A stretch of 64,000 nt of DNA from Opitutaceae bacterium (GCA_023269585.1 JAHFTC010000002.1:21045-85044), one strand, 5' to 3'. Shown: positions 15,461-24,877, counted from the first letter of the stretch. Numbers and translations: made by a program. Notes: generated from the letters alone by a model not told the origin.

Positions 15461-18219
15461 GCCGCTTGGCTCTCCGATTGCCCGTTCCGCAGCCGTTGCA
15501 GCCGCTCGACGGTTTGCCGCCAAGCGGCGTGCAGCCGGGCGCGCAGCCGACGGTCAGCACGTTGCGTCTGAACCTCACGTTCCGCGATGCGATGGCGCGC
15601 CATGAATTCCGTGGCCAGCTCGCGCCCGGGATCCGGCTGGCTCAGCCGGGCAAGGATGCTGGCCTTACGGGAGAGGTAGATGGCGTGGGCCCCGCGGTAG
15701 CGCGTATTGCCCACGTAGAACTGCCGGCGGGACAGCGAGCGCTCGGCAACCGCGCCGAGCACGAGAATCGATTCCTCCGCCGTGCTGCCCTGGGCCCGAT
15801 AGGAGGTGAGCGCGTGGCCATAGGTCCAGGCGGCGAAGTCGTGGGGCAATTCGGCTCCGTCGGTCAGAACGATCCGGTTCTCAGCCGGCTCCACGCGCGC
15901 CACCTCCCGGAAATCCCCATTCGCCAGCCCGGCGGCGTCCTCACGGCCGAGGATCAGCAATCGGTCACCCGCCGCCACCGCGAGGGTTTGCGTCCGCCCG
16001 ACGTCGAAGGCGGCGTGTTGCTTGCGCGTGATCTTGGCCTCGCCGCCGTCCGCGGCGCGCACGCGCAGCCCGTCCGGCAGGATCCCGAGAACCTCCGCGG
16101 CCGTGCCGCGTTTGAAGTTGTGGGCGTCGCGGGCGAATAGGAGCCGGTCACCAACCTGATACTGGTCCCAATGCAGCTTCTGCTCCTCGGTCCACGTGAG
16201 TGGTTTGACCGCCTCACGTTGCACCTCGGTCTCACCGAGCAAGCCGGCGGCGCGCAGCGACGGGCGCACATGCTTGTTGAAGCGTTCGATTTCCTCCCAG
16301 AAGGGGATTACGGCGAGCGTATCGATACCCTTTACGCGGTTCGCCGTGTAGTGCTCGGCAGCGCGTGCGAAGAGGCTCTCATCATCGCCGGCTTCGCGGA
16401 TCATCCCGCGCCAATCCGCGAAGGCGAAGGCCTGAATGACTTCGCCCGAAGCCAGCATGCGACTGAACCGGCGGTCGGCTTCGCTGCGTTGCCGGAGCAC
16501 TTCCGCCAGTCGCACCACCGGCGTATACGAACTGCGGATGACATTACGCAACGCGTCGCCCCGTTGGACGCTGAAGTGCTGTTTCGTGTCACCGACCAAG
16601 AGCACGCGGGCGCCGACCTCGTAGGCGACCTCCGTCAGACGGTCGAGTTGCTGCGTCGACAAGAGCCCCGCCTCATCGACGAGCACCACACGGTCGGCGG
16701 CTTGACGCTGCATCGTCTCACTCACCAGGAAACGTTGTACCGTGTCGGCCTCGGCGAAGCCACTGTCCGCCAAGGCATCGCGGGCCCGCGTGGTCGGAGC
16801 GAGCGGCACAAACGGTCGCCCGCCGTCCGCACGATGCGCGCCTTCGATGGCCCGGAGCACGGTCGTCTTGCCCGTGCCGGCGTCGCCCACCAGCACGCTC
16901 AGGAAATCCCGGCTTCCCAACAACTCCGCCGCGGCGATCCGCTGACCCGGCGTGAGCGTCACGGGCAGATGCACAGCTTTGCCCATCGGGAAGCGCTGGT
17001 TGCGGCCCTTTTGCACGCGCTCCAGCGTCGCATATTCCTCGCGACGGATCTGGCTCAGGGTCATTTCGCCGTGTTTGCGGATCACCTCGGGATGGGCTTC
17101 CAGCGCCTCGCGCAATTCCTTCCAGCGGTAGAAGTCGGGATGGAATTCCAGCGCGGCATTCAAGACCTCGCCCTCGCGCACGACGCTGCTGCGTTCGAAC
17201 ACGTGGCGAATCGCCGCTTCCAGAATCGTCTGCGTTTGACCGTGGGACCATTGCTGCCGCGGCACCTGCCCTCGCGCGACGCGGACGAGTTCGTCCAACG
17301 CGCGCGCTTCATCCCGACTCAATTCCGCGCGCTGTCGCGACCGCACATCGGGCGTACTGATCTCCGTGAGTTTGTTTTGGCGCGATTCGCGGACGAGCAC
17401 CTCGACTTCGCGCTTGGTGGCCTTGCGCCCGTGCTCCGCGGCGAACTCGGCGGCGAGTTGCTGAATGTGATGCGTGCGCTTCGAGAAGCGCTCGCGCAGG
17501 TGCTCGACGCCGCGGACCGAGAAGCCGGTGGAATTCATCTCGTACGGTTCGTAGCCGAGCGCGCGCAACCGACCGGCCAGTTCGCGGTACAAGACCTGCC
17601 GAAGGTACGGCGACGCACGCAGCATCTCGTTTTGCTTAAGCGCCAGCCACTCCAGGCGCTCGCCGCTCCAAGTCGCGTTGGCCAGCACGGCGTGGGCGTG
17701 CAACTGCGGATCGAGATCCCGGCTGGTGTCATGGAAAAACAAGGCACCGACGAAGTTTCCCGTGAGTCGGTACTCTTCGCTTCGAGCCGCTCCGCCGCGG
17801 CGTTCACGCACGGCGGCGAACCGTTCCATTTCCGTGAGCGTGATCTTCACCGACTCTGCGAACGCATCGCGGATCCTGCTGTCGCCGCCGACGGTGGCGA
17901 GCACGCTGACGTCCTTGGGCGCAGAAAGCTGAATGTCGAAGAAAACGATCCGGTTGGCGTGATCGCGGGCGGTCAACGGCTCCCCGGTGAATGGATTCCG
18001 GTTTTGCCGCAGCTGTTCGAACGGCTTCTCCGTCACCGGCCCGGCGAGGCCGAGCGCCTTCGCTCCTTCGCCGATCCACTCGCCGAGCACAGCCTTCTCG
18101 CCCTCGGCCCAATAGTCGTTCTTTCGCAGATGCTGCGAAAGGTAGGTGGAGCCGTTGCGGATGAGGCCGACTGTGATCACGCCAGCAAGGACATCGCAAA
18201 CCGCGCCGCGCTCAACCAC
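15457..18219 (-). CDS. MobF-family relaxase/helicase (TrwC/TraA-like)
   Basis: About 920 residues. The N-terminal relaxase domain has two Tyr near the start (STYLSQHLRKNDYW), the beta-strand FFDIQLSAPKDVSVLA, and the metal-binding His cluster FFHDTSRDLDPQLHAHAVL. The central RecD-like helicase has Walker A VGDAGTGKT, Walker B VVLVDEAGLLSTQQLD, GDTKQHFSVQRGDALR, and motif VI LTSYRAQGSTAEES. It nicks oriT and unwinds the transferred strand. The GTG at 18219 is preferred because GGAGG lies 6 bases upstream. A GTG at 18180 gives the family-typical N-terminus but lacks a ribosome site. A palindrome at 18249 overlaps its promoter region. Confidence 0.9.
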   Translation of the reverse strand: MVERGAVCDVLAGVITVGLIRNGSTYLSQHLRKNDYWAEGEKAVLGEWIGEGAKALGLAGPVTEKPFEQLRQNRNPFTGEPLTARDHANRIVFFDIQLSAPKDVSVLATVGGDSRIRDAFAESVKITLTEMERFAAVRERRGGAARSEEYRLTGNFVGALFFHDTSRDLDPQLHAHAVLANATWSGERLEWLALKQNEMLRASPYLRQVLYRELAGRLRALGYEPYEMNSTGFSVRGVEHLRERFSKRTHHIQQLAAEFAAEHGRKATKREVEVLVRESRQNKLTEISTPDVRSRQRAELSRDEARALDELVRVARGQVPRQQWSHGQTQTILEAAIRHVFERSSVVREGEVLNAALEFHPDFYRWKELREALEAHPEVIRKHGEMTLSQIRREEYATLERVQKGRNQRFPMGKAVHLPVTLTPGQRIAAAELLGSRDFLSVLVGDAGTGKTTVLRAIEGAHRADGGRPFVPLAPTTRARDALADSGFAEADTVQRFLVSETMQRQAADRVVLVDEAGLLSTQQLDRLTEVAYEVGARVLLVGDTKQHFSVQRGDALRNVIRSSYTPVVRLAEVLRQRSEADRRFSRMLASGEVIQAFAFADWRGMIREAGDDESLFARAAEHYTANRVKGIDTLAVIPFWEEIERFNKHVRPSLRAAGLLGETEVQREAVKPLTWTEEQKLHWDQYQVGDRLLFARDAHNFKRGTAAEVLGILPDGLRVRAADGGEAKITRKQHAAFDVGRTQTLAVAAGDRLLILGREDAAGLANGDFREVARVEPAENRIVLTDGAELPHDFAAWTYGHALTSYRAQGSTAEESILVLGAVAERSLSRRQFYVGNTRYRGAHAIYLSRKASILARLSQPDPGRELATEFMARHRIAEREVQTQRADRRLRARLHAAWRQTVERLQRLRNGQSESQAA

Positions 18220-18225
18220 CTGCAC

Positions 18226-18243
18226 CCTCCGAAAACGCGGTAG
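18226..18243. promoter_or_regulatory. Degenerate palindromic half of a tandem operator
   Basis: CCTCCGAAAACGCGGTAG matches the 8-2-8 consensus at 6 of 8 positions in each arm and sits 23 bp (about two helical turns) centre to centre from the better copy at 18249. It overlaps the ribosome-binding region of the relaxase gene. Confidence 0.35.
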
Positions 18244-18248
18244 CACGC

Positions 18249-18266
18249 CTACCGTGAATACGGTAG
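18249..18266. promoter_or_regulatory. 18-bp palindromic operator candidate, copy 3
   Basis: CTACCGTGAATACGGTAG, with arms matching the consensus except for the innermost two bases, lies 30 bp upstream of the preferred relaxase start, on the relaxase side of the divergent spacer. Confidence 0.65.
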
Positions 18267-18366
18267 ATGGTGACGGTAACGGGCGACAGTTTTTAGGAGC
18301 CGGCGGCTACGACCGGGCCGTGGGGGAGGACCGGGTCAGTTCGCTTTTGGGGAAACAGACGCAAGG

Positions 18367-18386
18367 CCCTAAGGACATCCTTCGGG
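18367..18386. repeat. 20-bp imperfect inverted repeat in relaxase/coupling protein spacer
   Basis: CCCTAAGGA-CA-TCCTTCGGG, arms matching at 8 of 9. It lies in the 283-bp non-coding spacer between the divergent relaxase and coupling-protein genes, a common place for oriT. Whether it is the relaxase recognition hairpin cannot be told from sequence alone. Confidence 0.4.
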
Positions 18387-18429
18387 GTCGAAGTCGCAGA
18401 ACAACGGACACGTTTGCCGGAAACGGCGC

Positions 18430-18447
18430 CTACCGAATTTTCGGTAG
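18430..18447. promoter_or_regulatory. 18-bp palindromic operator candidate, copy 4
   Basis: CTACCGAATTTTCGGTAG, an 8-2-8 inverted repeat with perfect arms, lies 56 bp upstream of the coupling-protein ATG. Confidence 0.65.
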
Positions 18448-18502
18448 ATGCCGGCCCTCGCCGGCCGACCGGACCGGTGTTCACTACGGCCCAGGAAACG
18501 TG

Positions 18503-20128
18503 ATGAAAACACTCCCGGCCCCCGACATTCTGATCCGCCAATGGCTGCACGAACCGGCCGCCATCACGGTCGCCGCCTTCGCCTTTTCCGCCCTCTTCCT
18601 CGGATTTGCCACATGGTTGGTGCTGCAAAATCTCCGCCACAACGAGCCCGGTTTGCGCGCTCCCGTGGCCTTTCTGTTCGCACTCGCCGCCGCCGGAACC
18701 GGCCTGATCGGCGCGAGCCGACTGCTTCCGCCGTGGGAGCTGATCGCCGGCGGGAGCGTGTGTGTGCTCGCCGGCCTGCTCTTCCTGTTCGCGGATCATC
18801 GTCGGTTCGTGCGGGACCCGGCCGGGCGGATCGTGGCGGACCGGTGGCAGATCGTGCTCGGGTTTGCCGGCTTCTCCTGGACGCGCGACAAAGCCAACCG
18901 GCACTTTCTCTTCTCGGGCGACACCGGTTCCGGCAAGACCTCCGGGATGAATGTGCTCCTCGCCGATCTCCTCCGGCGCAACCCTGCGCTGGGCGGCGTG
19001 GTGCTGGCGAACAAGGGCGACGAGTGGTTCCACCTCGAATGGTTGGCGAAGAAGTACGGGCGCCAGGCCGACCTAATTCGGCTTCGCCCGCGCCAAGTTG
19101 GCGAGCCGGTCCAGTCAGGACACCGGCTTAACGTCACGGGCGACGTGCGGCTGCCGTTCACCACGCGGGCGCGAATCCTGGTGGACACCGCCGCTTCGCT
19201 GAATCCGAGAGACGAGAAGAGTTTCTTCAAAACCAAGGGCGCCGCGCACATCGGGCGTGCCCTTGAATTGCTGGCCGACATCGGCCGTCCGGTGACCGCC
19301 ACGAACGCTTATGCGCTGCTGTCCTCGGGATCCGCGATGAAGACGGCGCTCGAGAAGTTGACGGCGCTGGACCCGTCTGAACGTCGCATCCAGTTGGCCG
19401 CCGCGTTGGAACAGACCTTCGTTCATCATGAGGCCAAGGAGCAGCGCGCCGGAGAGATCGGCACGTCGCAGAACTACCTCGAATACCTCGGCACCCCGGA
19501 AATCGCTGAGGTCTTCAGTTCCAACGAACCCGACACGTGCTCCATCGCCGACGTCGACCGGGGCAAGATCTTCTGCATCGACGTGCCCCAAGACTACACG
19601 ACGGAGCGGCAATACGTGTTCACTGTCGTCAAATTGTTGCTCTACCGCCACGCCCTCCGGCGCTACGCGCTGCCGTCTTGGCAGAAGTACGCTCTCAACC
19701 AGCTCGTCTTCGTCGGGGATGAATTCCAGAACGCGATCACGGCCAGCCACGACGGAACGAGCGATTTCAACGTCATCGATCGGCTCCGCGATTGCTTGCT
19801 CATGCTCATCGTTTCGGCCCAGGCGTTCGAGTCGCTTATCCCGCCGCAGACGCGGGAACAGGCCGAGGTGCTCGCCCTCAACTTGAAGAACTTGGTCATG
19901 TACCGGGCGGCATCGGAAGCGGATGCCCTCCGGTGTGCCAACGCCCTCGGCAAGCACTGGGTGGAACGGTCCTCACGCACGGTGTCGCTTGATCACACCG
20001 CCCACACGTATCAACGTGTCGAAGAATACCGGATCAAGCCCCATGAATTCCGCAGCCTTCCCGATCACACGGCCGTTGTGCGGCACTGCACGAACGGATT
20101 CCGGAAGGTTTCCCTCCGTCCGGACTGA
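18503..20128 (+). CDS. TraD/VirD4-like type IV coupling protein
   Basis: A 541-residue protein starting MKTLPAPDILIRQWLHEPAA, with three N-terminal hydrophobic segments (about 18-100), one more than usual. The cytoplasmic ATPase domain has Walker A FSGDTGSGKTSG and Walker B QLVFVGDEFQNAI. Coupling proteins bring the relaxase-DNA complex to the T4SS channel. The gene is divergent from the relaxase gene. The reading frame stays open upstream to 18146, but that part runs through the spacer palindromes and lacks coding character, so the ATG at 18503 is chosen. The C-terminus has an HTYQRVEEYRIKPHEFRSLP segment seen in related TraD-like proteins. Confidence 0.85.
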   Translation: MKTLPAPDILIRQWLHEPAAITVAAFAFSALFLGFATWLVLQNLRHNEPGLRAPVAFLFALAAAGTGLIGASRLLPPWELIAGGSVCVLAGLLFLFADHRRFVRDPAGRIVADRWQIVLGFAGFSWTRDKANRHFLFSGDTGSGKTSGMNVLLADLLRRNPALGGVVLANKGDEWFHLEWLAKKYGRQADLIRLRPRQVGEPVQSGHRLNVTGDVRLPFTTRARILVDTAASLNPRDEKSFFKTKGAAHIGRALELLADIGRPVTATNAYALLSSGSAMKTALEKLTALDPSERRIQLAAALEQTFVHHEAKEQRAGEIGTSQNYLEYLGTPEIAEVFSSNEPDTCSIADVDRGKIFCIDVPQDYTTERQYVFTVVKLLLYRHALRRYALPSWQKYALNQLVFVGDEFQNAITASHDGTSDFNVIDRLRDCLLMLIVSAQAFESLIPPQTREQAEVLALNLKNLVMYRAASEADALRCANALGKHWVERSSRTVSLDHTAHTYQRVEEYRIKPHEFRSLPDHTAVVRHCTNGFRKVSLRPD

Positions 20129-20163
20129 CCCGGCGCAAACCGTCATCTCAACCCACAAGTGCG

Positions 20164-20445
20164 ATGAACCCAAACGAGACACCAGGTATGGATCTACCGA
20201 CACTGCTGGCCCTCCGGAATGAGCAGGGCATCGAGGCGCTGAAGACGATCACGGATCGGCTGCGCGTAAAAGACATGGGCCCGGCCGACCATATCCGGAC
20301 CAAGCACGAGGTGAAAGCGTTCCTGGAATCCGGTGACGCCAGGGCCGCCGAGGAGGTTCTAAAGCGCGCCTCCGAACGCCTGACCCTGTGGCAGGCCGAG
20401 ACAATGCGGTTCTCGCAGCAGCAAGGGCAGCGGATGGGCCAATAG
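20164..20445 (+). CDS. Hypothetical protein following coupling protein
   Basis: A 93-residue protein starting MNPNETPGMDLPTLLALRNE, mostly helical and charged, with no membrane segment. It follows the coupling-protein gene by 35 bp on the same strand and is probably co-transcribed. An internal ATG (MDLPTLL) is an alternative start. No family recognised. The small, acidic-basic helical make-up would suit a relaxosome or nucleoid-associated accessory, but there is no direct evidence. Confidence 0.55.
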   Translation: MNPNETPGMDLPTLLALRNEQGIEALKTITDRLRVKDMGPADHIRTKHEVKAFLESGDARAAEEVLKRASERLTLWQAETMRFSQQQGQRMGQ

Positions 20446-20637
20446 GCCTTGATGGGGCGCGAGGCGCGGGCAGGCCGCGCGAGGGGAGTCGCCGGAGCTC
20501 CGCGGGTCGGCTCCCGACACCGCAGCCACGGCCCGCGCTGCACCGGGCCTATTTGGGAAGATTATTCCCCACCCGTAGTTTTGGGCCATGCACCTTTATT
20601 CTAGCGCCCGATGGCGATGGGCGTTTAGTTTCTCCCC

Positions 20638-21633
20638 ATGGCTTCTGCGGACCAAGTGCGTGCCCTCTTGCAGAGTCACTTCGACGGTGACCGAGGCCGT
20701 TTCATGTCCATTGCCATGCAGGTCGCGGCCGGTGAAGCGCGCAAAGGCCACACCGAGTTTTCAGAGGAACTGCGCCGGATGATTGAGAAGGCCAAGGAGC
20801 ACATCGCCCCTCGGCAGACGGCCGGCGAGACGATTCCCTTTGCTGCCGCACGGGGAGAGCTGAGCGAACTCTTCGCCGTCTTCCACCCACAGACCAAGCT
20901 GGCCGACATGGTCTTGCCCGAAGCCATGCAGGCGCGCATGGCACGCATCGTCGATGAACACCGCCAGATGGCTTTGCTGCGCGGGCACAACCTGCATCCC
21001 CGCCAGAAGCTCCTGCTCTCTGGTCCTCCCGGATGCGGCAAGACCATGACCGCGCACGCTCTCGCCGGCGAGCTGGGCCTGCCTCTGTTCGTGGTGCGTC
21101 TCGATGCACTGATGACAAAGTTTCTCGGTGAAACCGCCGCCAAGCTCCGGCTCATCTTCGATTCGATGGAGAAGGTTCGCGCAGTCTATCTCTTTGACGA
21201 GTTCGATTCCATCGGCACCGAACGAGGGAACCCCGGCGATGTCGGCGAGATGCGGCGGGTGCTCAATAGCTTCCTCATGTTGCTGGAAGGCTATCGCGGC
21301 AACAGTCTCGTCATCGCTGCCACCAACCACGGCCATGCACTTGACCAAGCGTTGTTCCGTCGCTTCGACGATCTGCTCTCGTTCGCCCTCCCGTCCATTG
21401 ACCTGCTGACCGAGACCATCCGGCGCCGGTTGGCGATGAGCCCGACAAAGGCCAGTGTTTCGCTCGTCAAGGTCGCAACCGCCGGCGAGGGGCTCAGCTA
21501 CGCCGAGGTCGTCCGCGCCTGCGACGAAGCGATCAAATTTCTGCTCTTGGCAGGGCGCTCCGACCTGAAGACGGCCGATTTGCTCGCCGCACTGGAGGAG
21601 CGCCGCAGCTTTCTCAACCGCACCATTCTCTAA
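20638..21633 (+). CDS. AAA+ ATPase paired with subtilisin-like protease
   Basis: A 331-residue protein. The helical N-terminus (1-110) precedes a classical AAA+ core: Walker A LLSGPPGCGKTMTAH, Walker B VYLFDEFDSIG, sensor-1 SLVIAATNHGHALD, arginine-finger region LFRRFDDLLSF, and a small C-terminal lid. It resembles the ATPases found next to S8-family proteases in mobile and defence-rich regions. The protease gene starts 3 bp after its stop, so the two are co-translated or nearly so. It probably remodels or delivers substrates to, or gates, the protease. Specific function is inferred. Confidence 0.9.
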   Translation: MASADQVRALLQSHFDGDRGRFMSIAMQVAAGEARKGHTEFSEELRRMIEKAKEHIAPRQTAGETIPFAAARGELSELFAVFHPQTKLADMVLPEAMQARMARIVDEHRQMALLRGHNLHPRQKLLLSGPPGCGKTMTAHALAGELGLPLFVVRLDALMTKFLGETAAKLRLIFDSMEKVRAVYLFDEFDSIGTERGNPGDVGEMRRVLNSFLMLLEGYRGNSLVIAATNHGHALDQALFRRFDDLLSFALPSIDLLTETIRRRLAMSPTKASVSLVKVATAGEGLSYAEVVRACDEAIKFLLLAGRSDLKTADLLAALEERRSFLNRTIL

Positions 21634-21636
21634 GCC

Positions 21637-24171
21637 ATGCCCGGCGAAAACGAGCGCAACCTTCCCCACGTTTTCGTCAGCGGCAGAGTTGAAGGCATCG
21701 GGTTCACCAATCCAAGCACGGGCGGAAAGCGCGGTTCCTCCTTCCCGTCCCGCGACCGCGCGCAACATGCGGCGCGACTGCTCCAGCAACTGGATGCGTT
21801 GAGGCAGGCCGATTCAACGGAGCGCCAGGTCCGCGCCGCGCGAGGTCTATCGACGGACTTTGGCGTCGTCGTCGAATTCGCCGCCGGGTCGGAATACCGA
21901 ATCAAGAGCCAGAGCCTTGAACGTCGTGACGACGGAATCGCTCTGCTGAACATCCGTGAATTGTCGGTCGTTCAGCCAAACGGAACAACTCGGGTTGAGG
22001 AGTTCGCTACGGTTCGCGTGCCCCCAGGAAAACTGGAGGTGTTCGAAGCTCTCATTGCGCAGTATCGTGACGAGCCCACGCGGCCCGGAGGCGATGTGCC
22101 AAAACACCTACCGCTCATCGCCTCCATCGGCGACATCCGGCACGCGGCCTTCGAGGCGTTCTGGACTGCACCGACCGCCATCCCGCAGACGGGGCAAAAC
22201 GTGCCGTGGGAAGTGTGGCTCCGGGCGGGTGAATCCAAGGAAGAGCGCGAAGAAATTCTGTCGCGTTTCCGCACCGCCGCCGAGGCCGCAGGAATCCGCC
22301 TTATCGGCCGCGCGCTCAATCTCCCCGAGTCTACGATCCACCTGATCCATGCGACTCGCGAGCAACTCCAAGGCTCGGTCGAATTGTTGGACTGTTTGTG
22401 CGAACTACGAGCTCCTGCTGTCGGAGTGGCGGAGTTCGACGAGATGGCGCCGGAGGTGCAGCGACAGTTCACGGACGCTCTGGCGGCGCAGATCGTCGCG
22501 CCCTCGCCGGATGCGCCGGCTGTCTGCCTGCTCGATACCGGGTTGAATCACGCCCACCCCTTGCTTGCGCCGGTGGTGGCGCCCAACGGCCTGCACGCCT
22601 GCCTGCCTGCCTGGGGTACGGATGACCGGCACGAGCACGGCCAAGGCCATGGCACTCAAATGGGAGGATTGGCGGCCTTTGGCGACTTAGTGGACCCACT
22701 ACTGACAACTGCTCCCGTCGTCGTTACGCACTGGCTGGAGTCCGGCAAAATTCTCAACGATGCGGACCCCCAACCTCGTGACGAGTGGGGCAACATTGTG
22801 CGCGACACCATCGCGGCGGTCGAACAGGCCGCGCCCAGGAGAAAACGGGTCTATGCCCAGCAAATCACTGCGCGGAATACCTGCTTCGACGGTCGCCCGA
22901 CCTCATGGTCTGCGGCGACGGATCAACTCTGCGCAGCACGAGGGGAAGACCCCGTTGTGCCACGGTTGATCCTCGTCAGTGCCGGAAACAATCCCTGCGC
23001 TCTTGCGAACGACTATCCGACCCATAATCGCGATTGGTCCGTCCAAGACCCGGCGCAGGCGTGGAACGTTGTCACGGTCGGGGCATGCACCGCCAAGGAT
23101 CACATCCGCGATCCGCGCTATTCCCAGAAGCCGACCATCGCCCCGCGTGGAGCGCTCGCGCCCATGTCTTCGACCTCTTGTGGTTGGGACAAGGAGTGGC
23201 CGATTAAACCCGACATCGTCTTCGAAGGCGGCAATCGCTTCGTTGAAACCGACGGTACGCTCTGGGACCATGCTGACCTCAAGCTGTTGACTACCAATGC
23301 CGCGTTCACGCAACGGCTCCTAACCACAGCCGATGGCACCAGCGCGTCATCCGCTCAGGCCGCTCGCTTCGCCGCGATCATTCAGGCGGAATACCCCAAT
23401 GCCTGGCCGGAGACGGTCCGAGCGCTGCTCATCCACAGTGCGGAATGGACCCCAAACATGGTGGCGGGCCGGCAGCTCTCGCGAAAGGCCGACGCGAATG
23501 ACATCATGCGGCACTATGGGCACGGGCAGCCGGACTTGCTGCGTGCGATCAAGACAGCCCGCAGTGCAGTCACGCTTGTCGTTGAAGACGAGTTCCAACC
23601 CTTCAAGAAACAAGAGTCGGAATACAAAACGAACGAGATGAGGTTTCATGATCTACCGTGGCCGAAAGAGGCCTTGGAGGCGCTTGGCGCTGCTCAGGTC
23701 GAAATGCGGGTCACTCTGTCGTATTTCATCGATCCGAACCCCGGCACTCGACTGACCACAGAGCGTTACCGCTACGGCTCCTGCCACCTGCGTTTCGAGG
23801 TGCAACGTCCGCTTGAAAGCGAGCAGGACTTTCGCGAACGCATCAACAATGCGGACCGGCCGGAGGGATACCGCCCGCCGGGCGGCTCGGACTCGGATAA
23901 ATGGACGGTTGGCAGCGACGCACGCCACCGGGGCTCGCTTCACCAGGATACTTGGACAGGGACGGCAGCGGAGCTCGGCAGCAAACCGAGGATCGCAGTG
24001 TACCCGGTGACCGGCTGGTGGCGACTCCGTCCCCACCTCCGGCGCTACGAGGAGCGGATACGCTATGCCTTGATTGTATCGCTCCGCGCTCCCGGCCAAG
24101 CCATTGATCTGTATCAGCCGATCATACAGCATCTCACCGTGCCGGCATCTATCGCGATCACCACAACTTGA
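21637..24171 (+). CDS. S8-family (subtilisin-like) serine protease
   Basis: An 844-residue protein with a 290-residue N-terminal region of unknown fold, followed by an intact subtilase domain. The catalytic triad is D300 (AVCLLDTGLNH), H338 (HGQGHGTQMGG) and S569 (DGTSASSAQA), with oxyanion Asn in VSAGNN (about 451). A C-terminal region of about 250 residues is probably beta-rich. No signal peptide is visible, so it should act in the cytosol, unlike most subtilases. Paired with the AAA+ gene 3 bp upstream. Cytosolic ATPase-protease pairs are known from conflict systems; a defence role is inferred. Confidence 0.9.
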   Translation: MPGENERNLPHVFVSGRVEGIGFTNPSTGGKRGSSFPSRDRAQHAARLLQQLDALRQADSTERQVRAARGLSTDFGVVVEFAAGSEYRIKSQSLERRDDGIALLNIRELSVVQPNGTTRVEEFATVRVPPGKLEVFEALIAQYRDEPTRPGGDVPKHLPLIASIGDIRHAAFEAFWTAPTAIPQTGQNVPWEVWLRAGESKEEREEILSRFRTAAEAAGIRLIGRALNLPESTIHLIHATREQLQGSVELLDCLCELRAPAVGVAEFDEMAPEVQRQFTDALAAQIVAPSPDAPAVCLLDTGLNHAHPLLAPVVAPNGLHACLPAWGTDDRHEHGQGHGTQMGGLAAFGDLVDPLLTTAPVVVTHWLESGKILNDADPQPRDEWGNIVRDTIAAVEQAAPRRKRVYAQQITARNTCFDGRPTSWSAATDQLCAARGEDPVVPRLILVSAGNNPCALANDYPTHNRDWSVQDPAQAWNVVTVGACTAKDHIRDPRYSQKPTIAPRGALAPMSSTSCGWDKEWPIKPDIVFEGGNRFVETDGTLWDHADLKLLTTNAAFTQRLLTTADGTSASSAQAARFAAIIQAEYPNAWPETVRALLIHSAEWTPNMVAGRQLSRKADANDIMRHYGHGQPDLLRAIKTARSAVTLVVEDEFQPFKKQESEYKTNEMRFHDLPWPKEALEALGAAQVEMRVTLSYFIDPNPGTRLTTERYRYGSCHLRFEVQRPLESEQDFRERINNADRPEGYRPPGGSDSDKWTVGSDARHRGSLHQDTWTGTAAELGSKPRIAVYPVTGWWRLRPHLRRYEERIRYALIVSLRAPGQAIDLYQPIIQHLTVPASIAITTT

Positions 24172-24431
24172 GCGCGATACTCGTGAGCGAAGATAGGTCG
24201 CATTACGTTTCCATCTTTCGATGCCTCGGTATCCATGATTCACGCATTTTTCAGCGCGAACCGTCGTCGCTATGCAGTGGACCCGAACCACGGCGCCGGT
24301 CTTCGGGATTCCTCCGGTCGGGCCGATTCTACGATTGAGCCCAGATAGAGCGCTTCGGTCCGCAACCAATTCTGTATTACACTACACGTTGGGTCCAATT
24401 GTCGACTCTCCCATAACCGCGGCGCGAGTGA

Positions 24432-24767
24432 CTACACCGCAGTCTTCCAGTTGGACGCAATGATGGCCATGCCAACCATCGAAATCCCCGCGCCGGCCCA
24501 GTCGAGGGGCGTCAATTTCACGCCGTCCACCCACCGCAGCCAGAGAAGTGCGGTAGCGACGTAGACACCGCCATACGCGGCATAGACTCGCCCGCTCGCC
24601 GCCGGATGGAGCGTCAACAACCACACGAAGGTCGCCAAACTCAATCCCGCCGGCAGGAGGAGCCACACGGACGCTCCCTTCCGCAACCAGAGGTACGGGA
24701 GGAAGCAGCCGACGATTTCGGCCAGGGCGGTGCCGAAGAATAACAGTGCCGTTTTGGCGATGAGCAT
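24432..24767 (-). CDS. ynfA: YnfA/UPF0060 family membrane protein
   Basis: A 111-residue protein with four hydrophobic helices spread over the whole length ([71 protein letters not shown]). The motif [16 protein letters not shown] and the [11 protein letters not shown] motif are typical of YnfA, a four-helix inner-membrane relative of small multidrug resistance proteins. It is the last gene of the metal-resistance run. An association with efflux is plausible, but the substrate of YnfA proteins is not settled. Confidence 0.9.
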   Translation of the reverse strand: MLIAKTALLFFGTALAEIVGCFLPYLWLRKGASVWLLLPAGLSLATFVWLLTLHPAASGRVYAAYGGVYVATALLWLRWVDGVKLTPLDWAGAGISMVGMAIIASNWKTAV

Positions 24768-24877
24768 TTCGAAGCGTTACAGCACAGCATAAGCCACATG
24801 AAAGCGAGCGCGGCACTCACTTTCATCGTGCCACACACAAGTCGCTGCGCCCAAGTCCCACTATTCCGGCCTCGCGG

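Noticed and set aside
16171..18243. Long open frame antisense to the relaxase gene
   Set aside because: The minus-strand frame has clear relaxase and helicase motifs. The antisense frame has no recognisable domain and is the usual result of high GC codon usage.
24172..24431. Possible small gene between the protease and ynfA
   Set aside because: No frame with a credible start, composition or motif; treated as a convergent intergenic gap.
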